A stretch of DNA of 46,063 nucleotides. Origin: Owenweeksia sp. (lineage in GTDB: Bacteria > Bacteroidota > Bacteroidia > Flavobacteriales > Schleiferiaceae). Below, piece after piece: positions 7,246 to 14,487 of this stretch (within the stretch, counting starts at the first letter, position 1; every line of letters begins with the position of its first letter). The stretch is taken from positions 1 through 46,063 of the forward strand of contig JANQPD010000082.1 in NCBI GenBank assembly GCA_028285465.1, in the 5' to 3' direction. The notes below the pieces were generated by a model. The model did no database searches and was not told the DNA's origin. It worked only from the letters and a program-made list of their open reading frames with translations. Position numbers and translations under genes: made by a program.

Positions 7246-9756
7246 ATGCTAACCCCAACCCTTTTCCCTTTGCGTTTTTTCTTTTTTTTCATTGGCCTGG
7301 TTTTTTCTTTTTCGCTTACCGCCCAACGTACCGCCATTAAGGGTACTGTAGTAGACGGTAGCGGTAACCCTTTGGATGGAGTTACCGTAACGGTGGGTAG
7401 TTTTTACACTTTAACCAGGGCCGATGGTACGTATTACTTGAAAATCAGTAAGGGAAACAACCTTACGGTTTATTTCACCAGTTTTGGTTATGTGCCTGAT
7501 ACCACGGTGTTTTCCATTAAGGACGGAGAAGAAAAAGTACTTGACAAACAATTGTTACTGCTCTCAAACCTCCTTACCGATGCCGAAGTAATAGACAGGC
7601 GGTCGCGGTTTGACAACCAGATAAAACTGGATCCCAAGAACCTGGAACAGTTTGTGGGCGTTGGTTCTGCTGTAGAAGGCATCATTAAAACCCTGCCCGG
7701 GGTGAGCAGCTATACGGAATTGAGCAGCCAGTACAACGTAAGGGGCGGAAATTTTGATGAGAACCTGGTGTACGTAAACGGCATTGAAGTGTACCGGCCG
7801 TTTTTGGTGCGCAACGGGCAGCAAGAAGGGTTGAGCTTCATCAACTCCAGTATGGTAGACGACATCAAGTTTTCTGCCGGGGGATTTGAAGCCCACTATG
7901 GCGATAAAATGAGTAGTGTGCTGGACATCACTTATCGCCAGCCCAAAGAATTTGCCTTGCGCACGGAAGCCTCTTTTTTAGGAGGAGGGATTACATACGA
8001 AGACTTTTTACTCGATAAGCGGCTTTCTGTTATGGTGGGCGGGCGTTACCGCACCAACCAGCTCCTGTTGGGCTCATTGGATACGGATGCCGACTTCAGA
8101 CCGCAGTTCACGGATGTGCAGACCTATCTGACGTACTACCTCACCGATGAATGGGAAGTCAGCTTTTTGGGGAACTACTCCCGTAACCTTTATAAAGTGG
8201 TTCCGGATGTAAGAACCACGGACTTTGGTACCTTCGAGGAAGCTTTGCGGCTCACGGTGTTTTTTGACGGACAGGAAGACTATGATTTTACCACGCGTTT
8301 CGGGGCACTAACCACTACTTACACCCCTAGTAAAAAGTTACGGTTACAATTTACAGGTTCTGCTTTTCAAACCACGGAGCAAGAGTATTTCGATGTAATC
8401 GGAGCCTATCGATTGGGAGAACTCAACACCAACCTGGGGAGCGATGATTTTGGAGAAATTGCCTTTTTGCGGGGGGTAGGGGGCTTTCAGAATTATGCAC
8501 GAAATAACCTGGACGCTATAGTAGCCAACATAGGGCATACCGGCTTTTATGATGATGAGGGCGTAACCTGGCGCTGGGGAGCAAAGGTGCAATACGAAGA
8601 CATCATAGACCGCTACAAAGAATGGGAGCGTATTGACTCCGCCGGTTATTCTATTCCGCACAACCCAACTTTTACCTATGATTCACTGGTGGTAACCGGT
8701 GTGGATGGAAATGGCGTACCGCGAGAAGGGATCGTATATACTTCGGAAAACCCGGATGACTCTTTGGAATTGTTTGAGTCTTTCAATAGCAGAACGGCCA
8801 TAAATTCTGCACGCATTACTGCTTTTGTAGAGCGCTCCCAGATCTTTACTACCGACAGTGCCGGCGATTTTTATTTAAATGTAGGCCTGCGTACGCATTA
8901 TTGGACCTTCAATAATCAAAATGTGGTCAGCCCGCGAGCAAGTCTGAGCTATAAACCCAATTGGAAAAGCGATATGGTATTTCGTTTTTCAAGTGGCTTT
9001 TACTACCAACCTCCCTTTTACAGGGAAATGCGTGACCTGGATGGTGGAGTAAATGAAAACATCCGGGCGCAGCGCTCTATCCACTTTGTATTGGGTAATG
9101 ATTACCAGCTTAAAATATGGAACCGGCCTTTTAAAATGGTAACGGAGCTGTACTACAAAAGCTATAGCGACTTGATCCCCTACGACCTGGACAATGTACG
9201 CCTGCGTTACCGGGCGGTGAATAATGCCACTGGTTATGCCACTGGTATCGATTACCGCATAAACGGAGAATTTGTGAAAGGCATAGACTCCTGGGCCAGT
9301 GTAAGCGTAATGACCATACAGGAGGATATTGAAAATGACGGAGCAGGTTTTTTACCTCGTCCAACTGACCAGCGCTTTAACGCAAAGATCTTTTTCCAGG
9401 ATTACCTGCCCAGTGACCCCACTTTTCGTGTAAGCCTCACCCTGTCCTACGGTACGGGCCTACCTTTTGGTCCGCCGCAGGCCACGGCCGAGCAACGTAT
9501 TTACCGTTTGCCGGCTTATAGAAGAGTAGACATTGGCTTTATTAAAGTCTTTAAGCAGGAAGGAAAAACCTATGCGTGGAACTTCCCGAATAAGTTTAAA
9601 AGCCTTTACGCCAGTCTGGAGGTGTTTAACCTGCTGCAAACCAATAACACGGTGAGTTATCTATGGATCAAGGATGTAAGTACTGCGCGTGAGTATGCAG
9701 TACCCAATTTCCTCACCGGCAGGTTGTTAAATCTAAAAGTGGTAGCCAAATTTTAG
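7246..9756 (+). CDS. TonB-dependent outer-membrane receptor
   Basis: An 836-residue receptor. Signal peptide (about 1-26, ending SLTAQ); a CarboxypepD_reg-like domain (about 28-105, KGTVVDGSGNPLDGVTVTVG to FTSFGYVPDT); a plug domain (about 140-230) with LPGVSSYTELSSQYNVRGG, the NGIEVYRP loop and SAGGFEAHYGDKMSSVLDI; then a 22-strand-type barrel of alternating Tyr/Phe-rich strands ending in FLTGRLLNLKVVAKF with a terminal aromatic. These receptors import ligands with energy from TonB-ExbBD. No SusD-like partner lies next to it, so a glycan SusCD role is not supported and the ligand is unknown. Length is normal for the class. Confidence 0.93.
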   Translation: MLTPTLFPLRFFFFFIGLVFSFSLTAQRTAIKGTVVDGSGNPLDGVTVTVGSFYTLTRADGTYYLKISKGNNLTVYFTSFGYVPDTTVFSIKDGEEKVLDKQLLLLSNLLTDAEVIDRRSRFDNQIKLDPKNLEQFVGVGSAVEGIIKTLPGVSSYTELSSQYNVRGGNFDENLVYVNGIEVYRPFLVRNGQQEGLSFINSSMVDDIKFSAGGFEAHYGDKMSSVLDITYRQPKEFALRTEASFLGGGITYEDFLLDKRLSVMVGGRYRTNQLLLGSLDTDADFRPQFTDVQTYLTYYLTDEWEVSFLGNYSRNLYKVVPDVRTTDFGTFEEALRLTVFFDGQEDYDFTTRFGALTTTYTPSKKLRLQFTGSAFQTTEQEYFDVIGAYRLGELNTNLGSDDFGEIAFLRGVGGFQNYARNNLDAIVANIGHTGFYDDEGVTWRWGAKVQYEDIIDRYKEWERIDSAGYSIPHNPTFTYDSLVVTGVDGNGVPREGIVYTSENPDDSLELFESFNSRTAINSARITAFVERSQIFTTDSAGDFYLNVGLRTHYWTFNNQNVVSPRASLSYKPNWKSDMVFRFSSGFYYQPPFYREMRDLDGGVNENIRAQRSIHFVLGNDYQLKIWNRPFKMVTELYYKSYSDLIPYDLDNVRLRYRAVNNATGYATGIDYRINGEFVKGIDSWASVSVMTIQEDIENDGAGFLPRPTDQRFNAKIFFQDYLPSDPTFRVSLTLSYGTGLPFGPPQATAEQRIYRLPAYRRVDIGFIKVFKQEGKTYAWNFPNKFKSLYASLEVFNLLQTNNTVSYLWIKDVSTAREYAVPNFLTGRLLNLKVVAKF

Positions 9757-9866
9757 AAGGGCTGCCTTGTCCTGAAACGCTTACGTCTTCTCCTTAAGCG
9801 CAAATTAATCCATTATCTGCGCAATAAACCCTATGCTTTTTCCGCTTTTTATAAAAGGGAGATACT

Positions 9867-11288
9867 ATGAAAAGGGGGAGTATATGTTTATTGATTTTAG
9901 CTGTATCCAGCGTACAGGCGCAGAACCAACTGGGGCTTCGAACCTCTAACTACACCGGGGTCAATAGCCTTCTCCTCAACCCGGCAGCTTTTCACAGCGC
10001 TCCTTTATCCTGGGATGTAAACCTCGTCAGCACAGGTGCATTTTTCTATAATGAATTTGTGTATGTTGAAAACACAAATCTTCTGCGGCTTTTGAATCAC
10101 GATGGCCCGTTTCTTTCCAGGCCGGATAACCAGGCTTTGGAGGTAATGGATAACCCGGACGCGCTGTATTACAATTTTTTTGACCAACGAAGCAGTTTCT
10201 CCAATTCCGGAAATGCCTTTGTAACGGGGCCTTCGGTAGCGATTGGCTTTAATACCTTTTCAGTGGGTATATTCACAAATTTTAGGGTGGCTGGGGCAGC
10301 AAACCGCCTGGATGAAGACCTCGATTATTTTTCGCTCGATACTTGGATGACCGGCGAGACAAAAAATATAAACCCGCTCAACAGCAGCGGGATGGCCTGG
10401 AGCGAAGTAGGCATCAATGTGGCTACAACGGTAAAGAAGGACCACAATTCCAAGCTAGACGCGGGAATAAACCTTAAGTACTTAATGGGACATGAAGCTT
10501 TTTTTGCGCGTAGCCGTAATGAAGCCCGGGTTACTTCTTTGGCAGACACTTCTATTGTGCGGGGTGGCCCTTTTGACTACGGAATAGCTTCGTCAGCTGC
10601 CAATGAGGGTTTTGGCATAAATGGATCAGGGATAAGTGCGGATCTAGGGTTTACTTGCATAAAAAAATCCAGCCGGGAAAAACCCTACGCCTGGAGACTG
10701 GGCGTTTCCTTGCTGGATATCGGCTTTATTCATTTTGATCAGAACGCACAAAAACACCAGTTAACCGGATCTGACTTTTATACCCTTGACCGGTCTGCCT
10801 TATCTGCTTCCAATACAATTGAGGAGCTACTCATGAGCACCAGCCAGGAGGCTTTAGGTGATCCCAATCAAAGTTTAGCGGCAAGGGATTTTACAATACT
10901 TACCCCCGGTGCATTGAGTGTTCAGTTTGACTATGCCTTGCACCAAAATTGGTTTGTCAACACCACGGTGAATCGTAGGTTCAATTTACACCCCATTACC
11001 GTTGATCGTGAGAACTTTTGGTCGGTCGCCGTTCGCTATGAAAGTACCTGGTTTGAAGCGGGGGTGCCGCTGGTTTTGTATAACGACCAACATTTGCGGG
11101 TGGGCAGCTGGGTGAGGTTTGCCTTTTTAACCATAGGCTCTGACCATATAAACAGTATTTTCTTCAAGCAAGATCAATTTGCCGGCAGCGATGTGTACCT
11201 GGCCCTGCGCATCAATTCCCTGAACAATCCGTTTGGTGCAAAAGGGGGGAGTAAAGGGAAACGTTCCCCCGAGAAGTGCTATTTCTAA
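9867..11288 (+). CDS. DUF5723 family outer-membrane-type protein
   Basis: A 473-residue exported protein (signal peptide MKRGSICLLILAVSSVQAQ). The opening of the mature part, LGLRTSNYTGVNSLLLNPAA, is the mark of the Bacteroidota DUF5723 family. The rest is beta-strand-rich with FxxG/YxxN turns (SVAIGFNTFSVGIFTNFRV, AINLKYLMGH-like segments, FTILTPGALSVQFDYALHQ), consistent with an outer-membrane barrel. The final about 20 residues (GAKGGSKGKRSPEKC) are basic. The family has no established function. It lies 110 nt after the TonB receptor in the same direction. The region after it (11289-11550) holds no convincing gene. Confidence 0.75.
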   Translation: MKRGSICLLILAVSSVQAQNQLGLRTSNYTGVNSLLLNPAAFHSAPLSWDVNLVSTGAFFYNEFVYVENTNLLRLLNHDGPFLSRPDNQALEVMDNPDALYYNFFDQRSSFSNSGNAFVTGPSVAIGFNTFSVGIFTNFRVAGAANRLDEDLDYFSLDTWMTGETKNINPLNSSGMAWSEVGINVATTVKKDHNSKLDAGINLKYLMGHEAFFARSRNEARVTSLADTSIVRGGPFDYGIASSAANEGFGINGSGISADLGFTCIKKSSREKPYAWRLGVSLLDIGFIHFDQNAQKHQLTGSDFYTLDRSALSASNTIEELLMSTSQEALGDPNQSLAARDFTILTPGALSVQFDYALHQNWFVNTTVNRRFNLHPITVDRENFWSVAVRYESTWFEAGVPLVLYNDQHLRVGSWVRFAFLTIGSDHINSIFFKQDQFAGSDVYLALRINSLNNPFGAKGGSKGKRSPEKCYF

Positions 11289-11550
11289 TCACGGAAACCA
11301 ATTCATAAACCTTTTAAGGCAATTCTATACAATACTCTTAATGAAACCACCTGGTTCAATAATAGGATTTGGTGGTATGGTTTTATGTCTACTAAAAGGA
11401 AGTGGAACAGGCATAATAGCAAGAGAATGTGCCGGATAAGTTGGTAAAACAGGCTGGCTGTATTTTATTTGGTCTTTTTAACAAATACTTCTGATAACCA
11501 GGGGTAAAAGTATGTGTAAAAAATGCTGTTTCTCACTTAAACACTTATAA

Positions 11551-12147
11551 ATGAGGTCTTTGATTTTACTTTCATTTTTCATAGTAACCGTTCAAGCAAA
11601 TGCTCAGGTCGAGAATGATAATGGATTACTTTCGAAATTGTATTTCCCTTTTGACTTTGGTTCTACGTTTAGTTCAAACGCAAACATAAACGCGGGAGGT
11701 TTGGTCAAAACAGGGTTGGAATATCGCTTTAAAGAAGCCGGGGGCTATTTCATCCGGTTTAATTTTGATAACCGCACAAACCAGTTTGAGATCTCAGAGA
11801 ACCAAACAACCAACGTGACTGAAGGGAGATTAGGGTTTGACGATTATGTTATCGGTGTTGGCTACAGGCATGGAAGGCGCAAGTTCAAAGTATTCTATTT
11901 GGCGCAGGCAGGTCTTTCGAGTTACGAGTATCCCGTGGTTGAAGGAGAAGCACCAGCATACAAAATAACAGATAAGATAGAAACCACGCCCATCATTAAG
12001 CTGGTGATTGGCCTTGAGTATTATTTAGCTGAAAATGCTGCCATAACCTTAGAAGCGGGACATTATTTCCATCCAAGCACTTCTGTTTTTTGGGATAACC
12101 TCAATACAACCGTAGTCTCACTGGGGTTAACGACTACCTTGTTTTAA
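11551..12147 (+). CDS. Small exported beta-barrel-like protein, unknown
   Basis: A 198-residue protein with a signal peptide (MRSLILLSFFIVTVQANAQ). The mature part is a series of amphipathic strands with glycine turns (LVKTGLEYRFKEAGGYFIRFNFDN, YVIGVGYRHGRRKFKVFYLAQAG, PIIKLVIGLEYYLAENAAITLEAGHYF) and ends in TTTLF. A terminal aromatic after alternating hydrophobics is a typical barrel-insertion signal, so an 8-10-strand outer-membrane barrel is likely. I do not recognise the family. It stands alone, with 262 nt before it and 250 nt after it. Those flanks show no gene; the downstream one contains only short inverted repeats. Confidence 0.7.
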   Translation: MRSLILLSFFIVTVQANAQVENDNGLLSKLYFPFDFGSTFSSNANINAGGLVKTGLEYRFKEAGGYFIRFNFDNRTNQFEISENQTTNVTEGRLGFDDYVIGVGYRHGRRKFKVFYLAQAGLSSYEYPVVEGEAPAYKITDKIETTPIIKLVIGLEYYLAENAAITLEAGHYFHPSTSVFWDNLNTTVVSLGLTTTLF

Positions 12148-12397
12148 GGCAACCCCATCATAAAAATATTGCCGGGCTCTTTACAAATAAAAAAGGACAA
12201 CCACCACTACATGGTCAATGCTTTATTGCGGAGGTTGTGTACAACAACGGTTTGTACGCCCTTGTTTTTTCCCGGCTTTCTATCCGTAACAAACCTTATC
12301 TTTCCTCAAACATTTTTGAGGGATAACCATTTATAGGAGTTGTTTTTCTTTTGGTGTTGGACACGCCCTTTTTTCATGAAGTAATATTATTCATACT

Positions 12398-13606
12398 ATG
12401 GAGCATCAGGTACTGATCAATATATGCGCACTTTTTGGAGTGGCCACCTTAGTCATTATCATTTGCCGGTTTTTGCGGATAAGGTACATCATCGGATACC
12501 TGATCACAGGCGTTTTTCTCAGTCCCAATACATCAAGCCTTTTCGCCAAAATGGAGGAGGTAGAGGTATATGCGGAAATTGGCATCATCCTTTTGCTTTT
12601 TTCCGTTGGCCTTGAATTTTCATTTACAAACCTGAAGCGTATCAAGAACTATGTGCTTATCGGGGGGACCTCACAGGTTTTTCTTACCATTTTCCTTACG
12701 GCTACCTTGATTTGGCTGTTTATGAGGCCCTCCCTGGAAGAAAGCATTTTCTGGGGATTTTTATATGCTTTGAGCAGTACCGCCATTGTGATCAAAGTAT
12801 TGCAAGACCGGAATAAGGTAAACACGCCCCACGGAAAGTTTATCCTGGCGGTTTTGTTGTTTCAAGACATTATGATCGTACCCCTGATGCTCTTTACGCC
12901 CATTTTGGCAGGGGTGGGTGGCTCTCCCGGCTTGGCTTTGCTTGGCCTCCTGGGCAAGTTGATCCTGATGGGAGGCATTGCATTTCTTTTGGCAAAATAC
13001 ATCATCCCGTATTTCCTTAAAACCATAATGAAGATCCAGAGCCAGGAGGTTTTTCTTATTGCCCTTGTTTTCCTTGTGACGGGCATAGCCCTGGTAACGG
13101 AAAAATTGGGCCTTTCCCTGGCACTCGGAGCCTTTATTGCCGGGCTGATCATTGCCGAAACGGATTACAACCGCATGGCCATTTCTTGCTTCCTGCCTTT
13201 CCGCTACGTTTTTATGAGTTTTTTCTTTATTTCCATTGGCATGCTGCTCGACTATAAAATTTTCCTGACCGATTTTCCCTGGATCGTTTTCTGGTTCTTT
13301 TTTGCCCTGGCGGTAAAAGCTATAGCGGGTATTATGGCTGCCCGGATCATGAAGATCGATTGGAAAACCGCCCTGGCTGTAGGCTTCTCCATCGCTCAAA
13401 TCGGAGAATTTTCTTTTGTGCTGGCGCAAAGCGGGTTGGAATACGAACTGATCAGTATGAACAATTACCAGATATTTTTGGCCGTATCTATTTTGTTGAT
13501 GTCGGTAACTCCCTTTATAGTGGGCAACGCGGAAAAGATACACCCAACTTTTACAAACCTGTTGAATAGAAAGAACAAGACCCCCAAAGAAACGGCTCAT
13601 GGATGA
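12398..13606 (+). CDS. CPA2-family cation/proton antiporter (KefB/RosB-like membrane domain)
   Basis: A 402-residue membrane protein of about 12-13 helices with the features of the Na+/H+ exchanger CPA2 family: YIIGYLITGVFLSPN at the first re-entrant region, GIILLLFSVGLEFSF (helix 3), ALSSTAIVIKVLQDRN, and ALGAFIAGLIIAETDYN. It should exchange K+ or Na+ for protons across the inner membrane. It stops after the membrane domain and lacks the C-terminal RCK/TrkA-N domain of KefB/KefC. Its last 8 nt overlap the start of a glutaredoxin-like gene, so the two are translated together. The 250 nt upstream show no clear promoter. Confidence 0.9.
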   Translation: MEHQVLINICALFGVATLVIIICRFLRIRYIIGYLITGVFLSPNTSSLFAKMEEVEVYAEIGIILLLFSVGLEFSFTNLKRIKNYVLIGGTSQVFLTIFLTATLIWLFMRPSLEESIFWGFLYALSSTAIVIKVLQDRNKVNTPHGKFILAVLLFQDIMIVPLMLFTPILAGVGGSPGLALLGLLGKLILMGGIAFLLAKYIIPYFLKTIMKIQSQEVFLIALVFLVTGIALVTEKLGLSLALGAFIAGLIIAETDYNRMAISCFLPFRYVFMSFFFISIGMLLDYKIFLTDFPWIVFWFFFALAVKAIAGIMAARIMKIDWKTALAVGFSIAQIGEFSFVLAQSGLEYELISMNNYQIFLAVSILLMSVTPFIVGNAEKIHPTFTNLLNRKNKTPKETAHG

Positions 13607-13856
13607 AAATGTACTGCGGCTTTACGGCACCAATTGGTGTTTGAAGTCGGCCAATCTGAGAAATTATTTACAATCGGCATGGATAGATTTCGAGGATTAT
13701 AATGTGGAAAAAGACGAGGAGGCGGCAACGCGTGTAAAGGCTTTGTACGATGGGGCGCTTAAGTTCCCTACCCTTACCTATGGAGGGGAGCACCTTAAAA
13801 ACCCCGGCATTACCGAACTGCAACAATTTCTCCGGGAAAAGGGACTGTTGCCCTAA
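13599..13856 (+). CDS. Glutaredoxin-like protein with monothiol CLKS motif
   Basis: An 85-residue thioredoxin-fold protein: beta1 VLRLYGTNW, active-site motif C14-L-K-S17 in place of the dithiol CPYC, a helix, beta2 FEDYNVEKD, and the cis-proline segment KFPTLTYGGEHL. A Cys-x-x-Ser site can form a mixed disulfide but not an internal one, as in monothiol glutaredoxins, although the usual CGFS is absent. The ATG lies inside the last codons of the antiporter (8-nt overlap), implying coupled expression. KefB/KefC antiporters are gated by glutathione adducts, so a redox protein coupled to an antiporter lacking its sensor domain is suggestive; direct control is inference. Confidence 0.82.
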   Translation: MDENVLRLYGTNWCLKSANLRNYLQSAWIDFEDYNVEKDEEAATRVKALYDGALKFPTLTYGGEHLKNPGITELQQFLREKGLLP

Positions 13857-13954
13857 GTAAATCCCGGTGCGGCAATACCGAGATTTTGTTCTTGCGTCCA
13901 CGGCAGGGTTACTTCGTGATCCTGCGGAGCTCCGAATTCCGAAAACAAAACCCT

Positions 13955-13978
13955 GCCACCTATGGTGGCTCTTTTTTG
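13955..13978 (+). terminator. Intrinsic terminator after the antiporter/glutaredoxin pair
   Basis: GCCACC-TAT-GGTGGC (13955-13969) followed by TC and six T residues. The 100 nt between the glutaredoxin stop and this hairpin hold no gene. Confidence 0.75.
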
Positions 13979-14021
13979 TTCTCCATTCCCCGCTCAAACA
14001 AGTTTGGCTCGGCTGGAAAAC

Positions 14022-14048
14022 AAAAAACCCCGTGCATTTGCACAGGGC
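14022..14048 (-). terminator. Intrinsic terminator of tRNA-Arg(ACG)
   Basis: On the minus strand CCCTGTGC-AAAT-GCACGGGG (stem 14048-14028) is followed by TTTTTTG, 14 nt past the tRNA 3' end. Confidence 0.85.
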
Positions 14049-14061
14049 TTTGTTCTCTTAG

Positions 14062-14135
14062 TGACCACGGCAGGATTCAAACCTGCAACCTTCTGAGCCG
14101 TAATCAGATGCGCTATTCAGTTGCGCCACGTGGCC
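14062..14135 (-). tRNA. tRNA-Arg (anticodon ACG)
   Basis: A 74-nt cloverleaf read by eye. Acceptor GGCCACG pairs with CGTGGTC (one G-U), discriminator A. The D stem is GCGC/GCGC. The anticodon stem TCTGA/TCAGA encloses the loop TTACGGC with anticodon ACG. The T arm is GCAGG-TTTGAAT-CCTGC. No CCA is encoded. It reads arginine CGN codons after A34 deamination. It lies between clpS and its own terminator and has its own promoter. Confidence 0.93.
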
Positions 14136-14147
14136 GATTTGGGGGTG

Positions 14148-14179
14148 CAAATATACAGGTAAATCTTTTATTTCTTCAA
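14148..14179 (-). promoter_or_regulatory. tRNA-Arg(ACG) promoter, overlapping the clpS stop
   Basis: TATATTTG (14155-14148) is a perfect -7 box with TTG at 14179-14177, 21 nt upstream. A C-rich run (CACCCCC) follows the -7 box. The -33 element falls on the last bases of clpS. Confidence 0.7.
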
Positions 14180-14454
14180 GAAATTTCTGCACTTAATCCC
14201 CGGTTGAGGAGCTCCGTACATTTTGGCTTCAATTCTTTAAAGGTACCGGTCTTCACCCCGCATTTCCCTTTGTAATGCACAATAATGCTGCATTGCTCTG
14301 CCTGCTCAAAGGTGTGCTCGCATACATCCACCAGGCTTTCGATCACCCAGTCAAAAGTATTCACCTCATCATTAAACAATACAATTTCATGCAGGCGCTC
14401 GGACCGGAGGCTCGTTTTCTTTTCCGGTAGTGTTTCCGTTTGTTCAAACCACAT
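14176..14454 (-). CDS. clpS: ATP-dependent Clp protease adaptor ClpS
   Basis: A 92-residue adaptor. After an unstructured N-terminus the ClpS core is plain: HEIVLFNDEVNTFDWVIESLVDVCEHTFEQAEQ, the N-degron pocket strand and first helix, then IVHYKGKCGVKTGTFKELKP. ClpS delivers N-end-rule substrates to ClpAP/ClpCP. ATG 14454 is used; the frame extends two codons to a TTG that adds nothing. It follows purL by 33 nt and is probably cotranscribed with it, and its 3' end carries the tRNA-Arg promoter. Confidence 0.9.
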   Translation of the reverse strand: MWFEQTETLPEKKTSLRSERLHEIVLFNDEVNTFDWVIESLVDVCEHTFEQAEQCSIIVHYKGKCGVKTGTFKELKPKCTELLNRGLSAEIS

Positions 14455-14487
14455 AGACAATACGCATAATTACCATTTACTAAATTA

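Noticed and set aside
11233..11439. 68-codon plus-strand frame after the DUF5723 gene
   Set aside because: It overlaps the end of that gene, has no signal, motif or promoter, and its composition looks non-coding.
12197..12258. Inverted ACAACC/GGTTGT and GTACAA/TTGTAC repeats resembling an integron attC site
   Set aside because: The core sites do not fit RYYYAAC/GTTRRRY, there is no integrase and no gene-cassette array; the match is loose.
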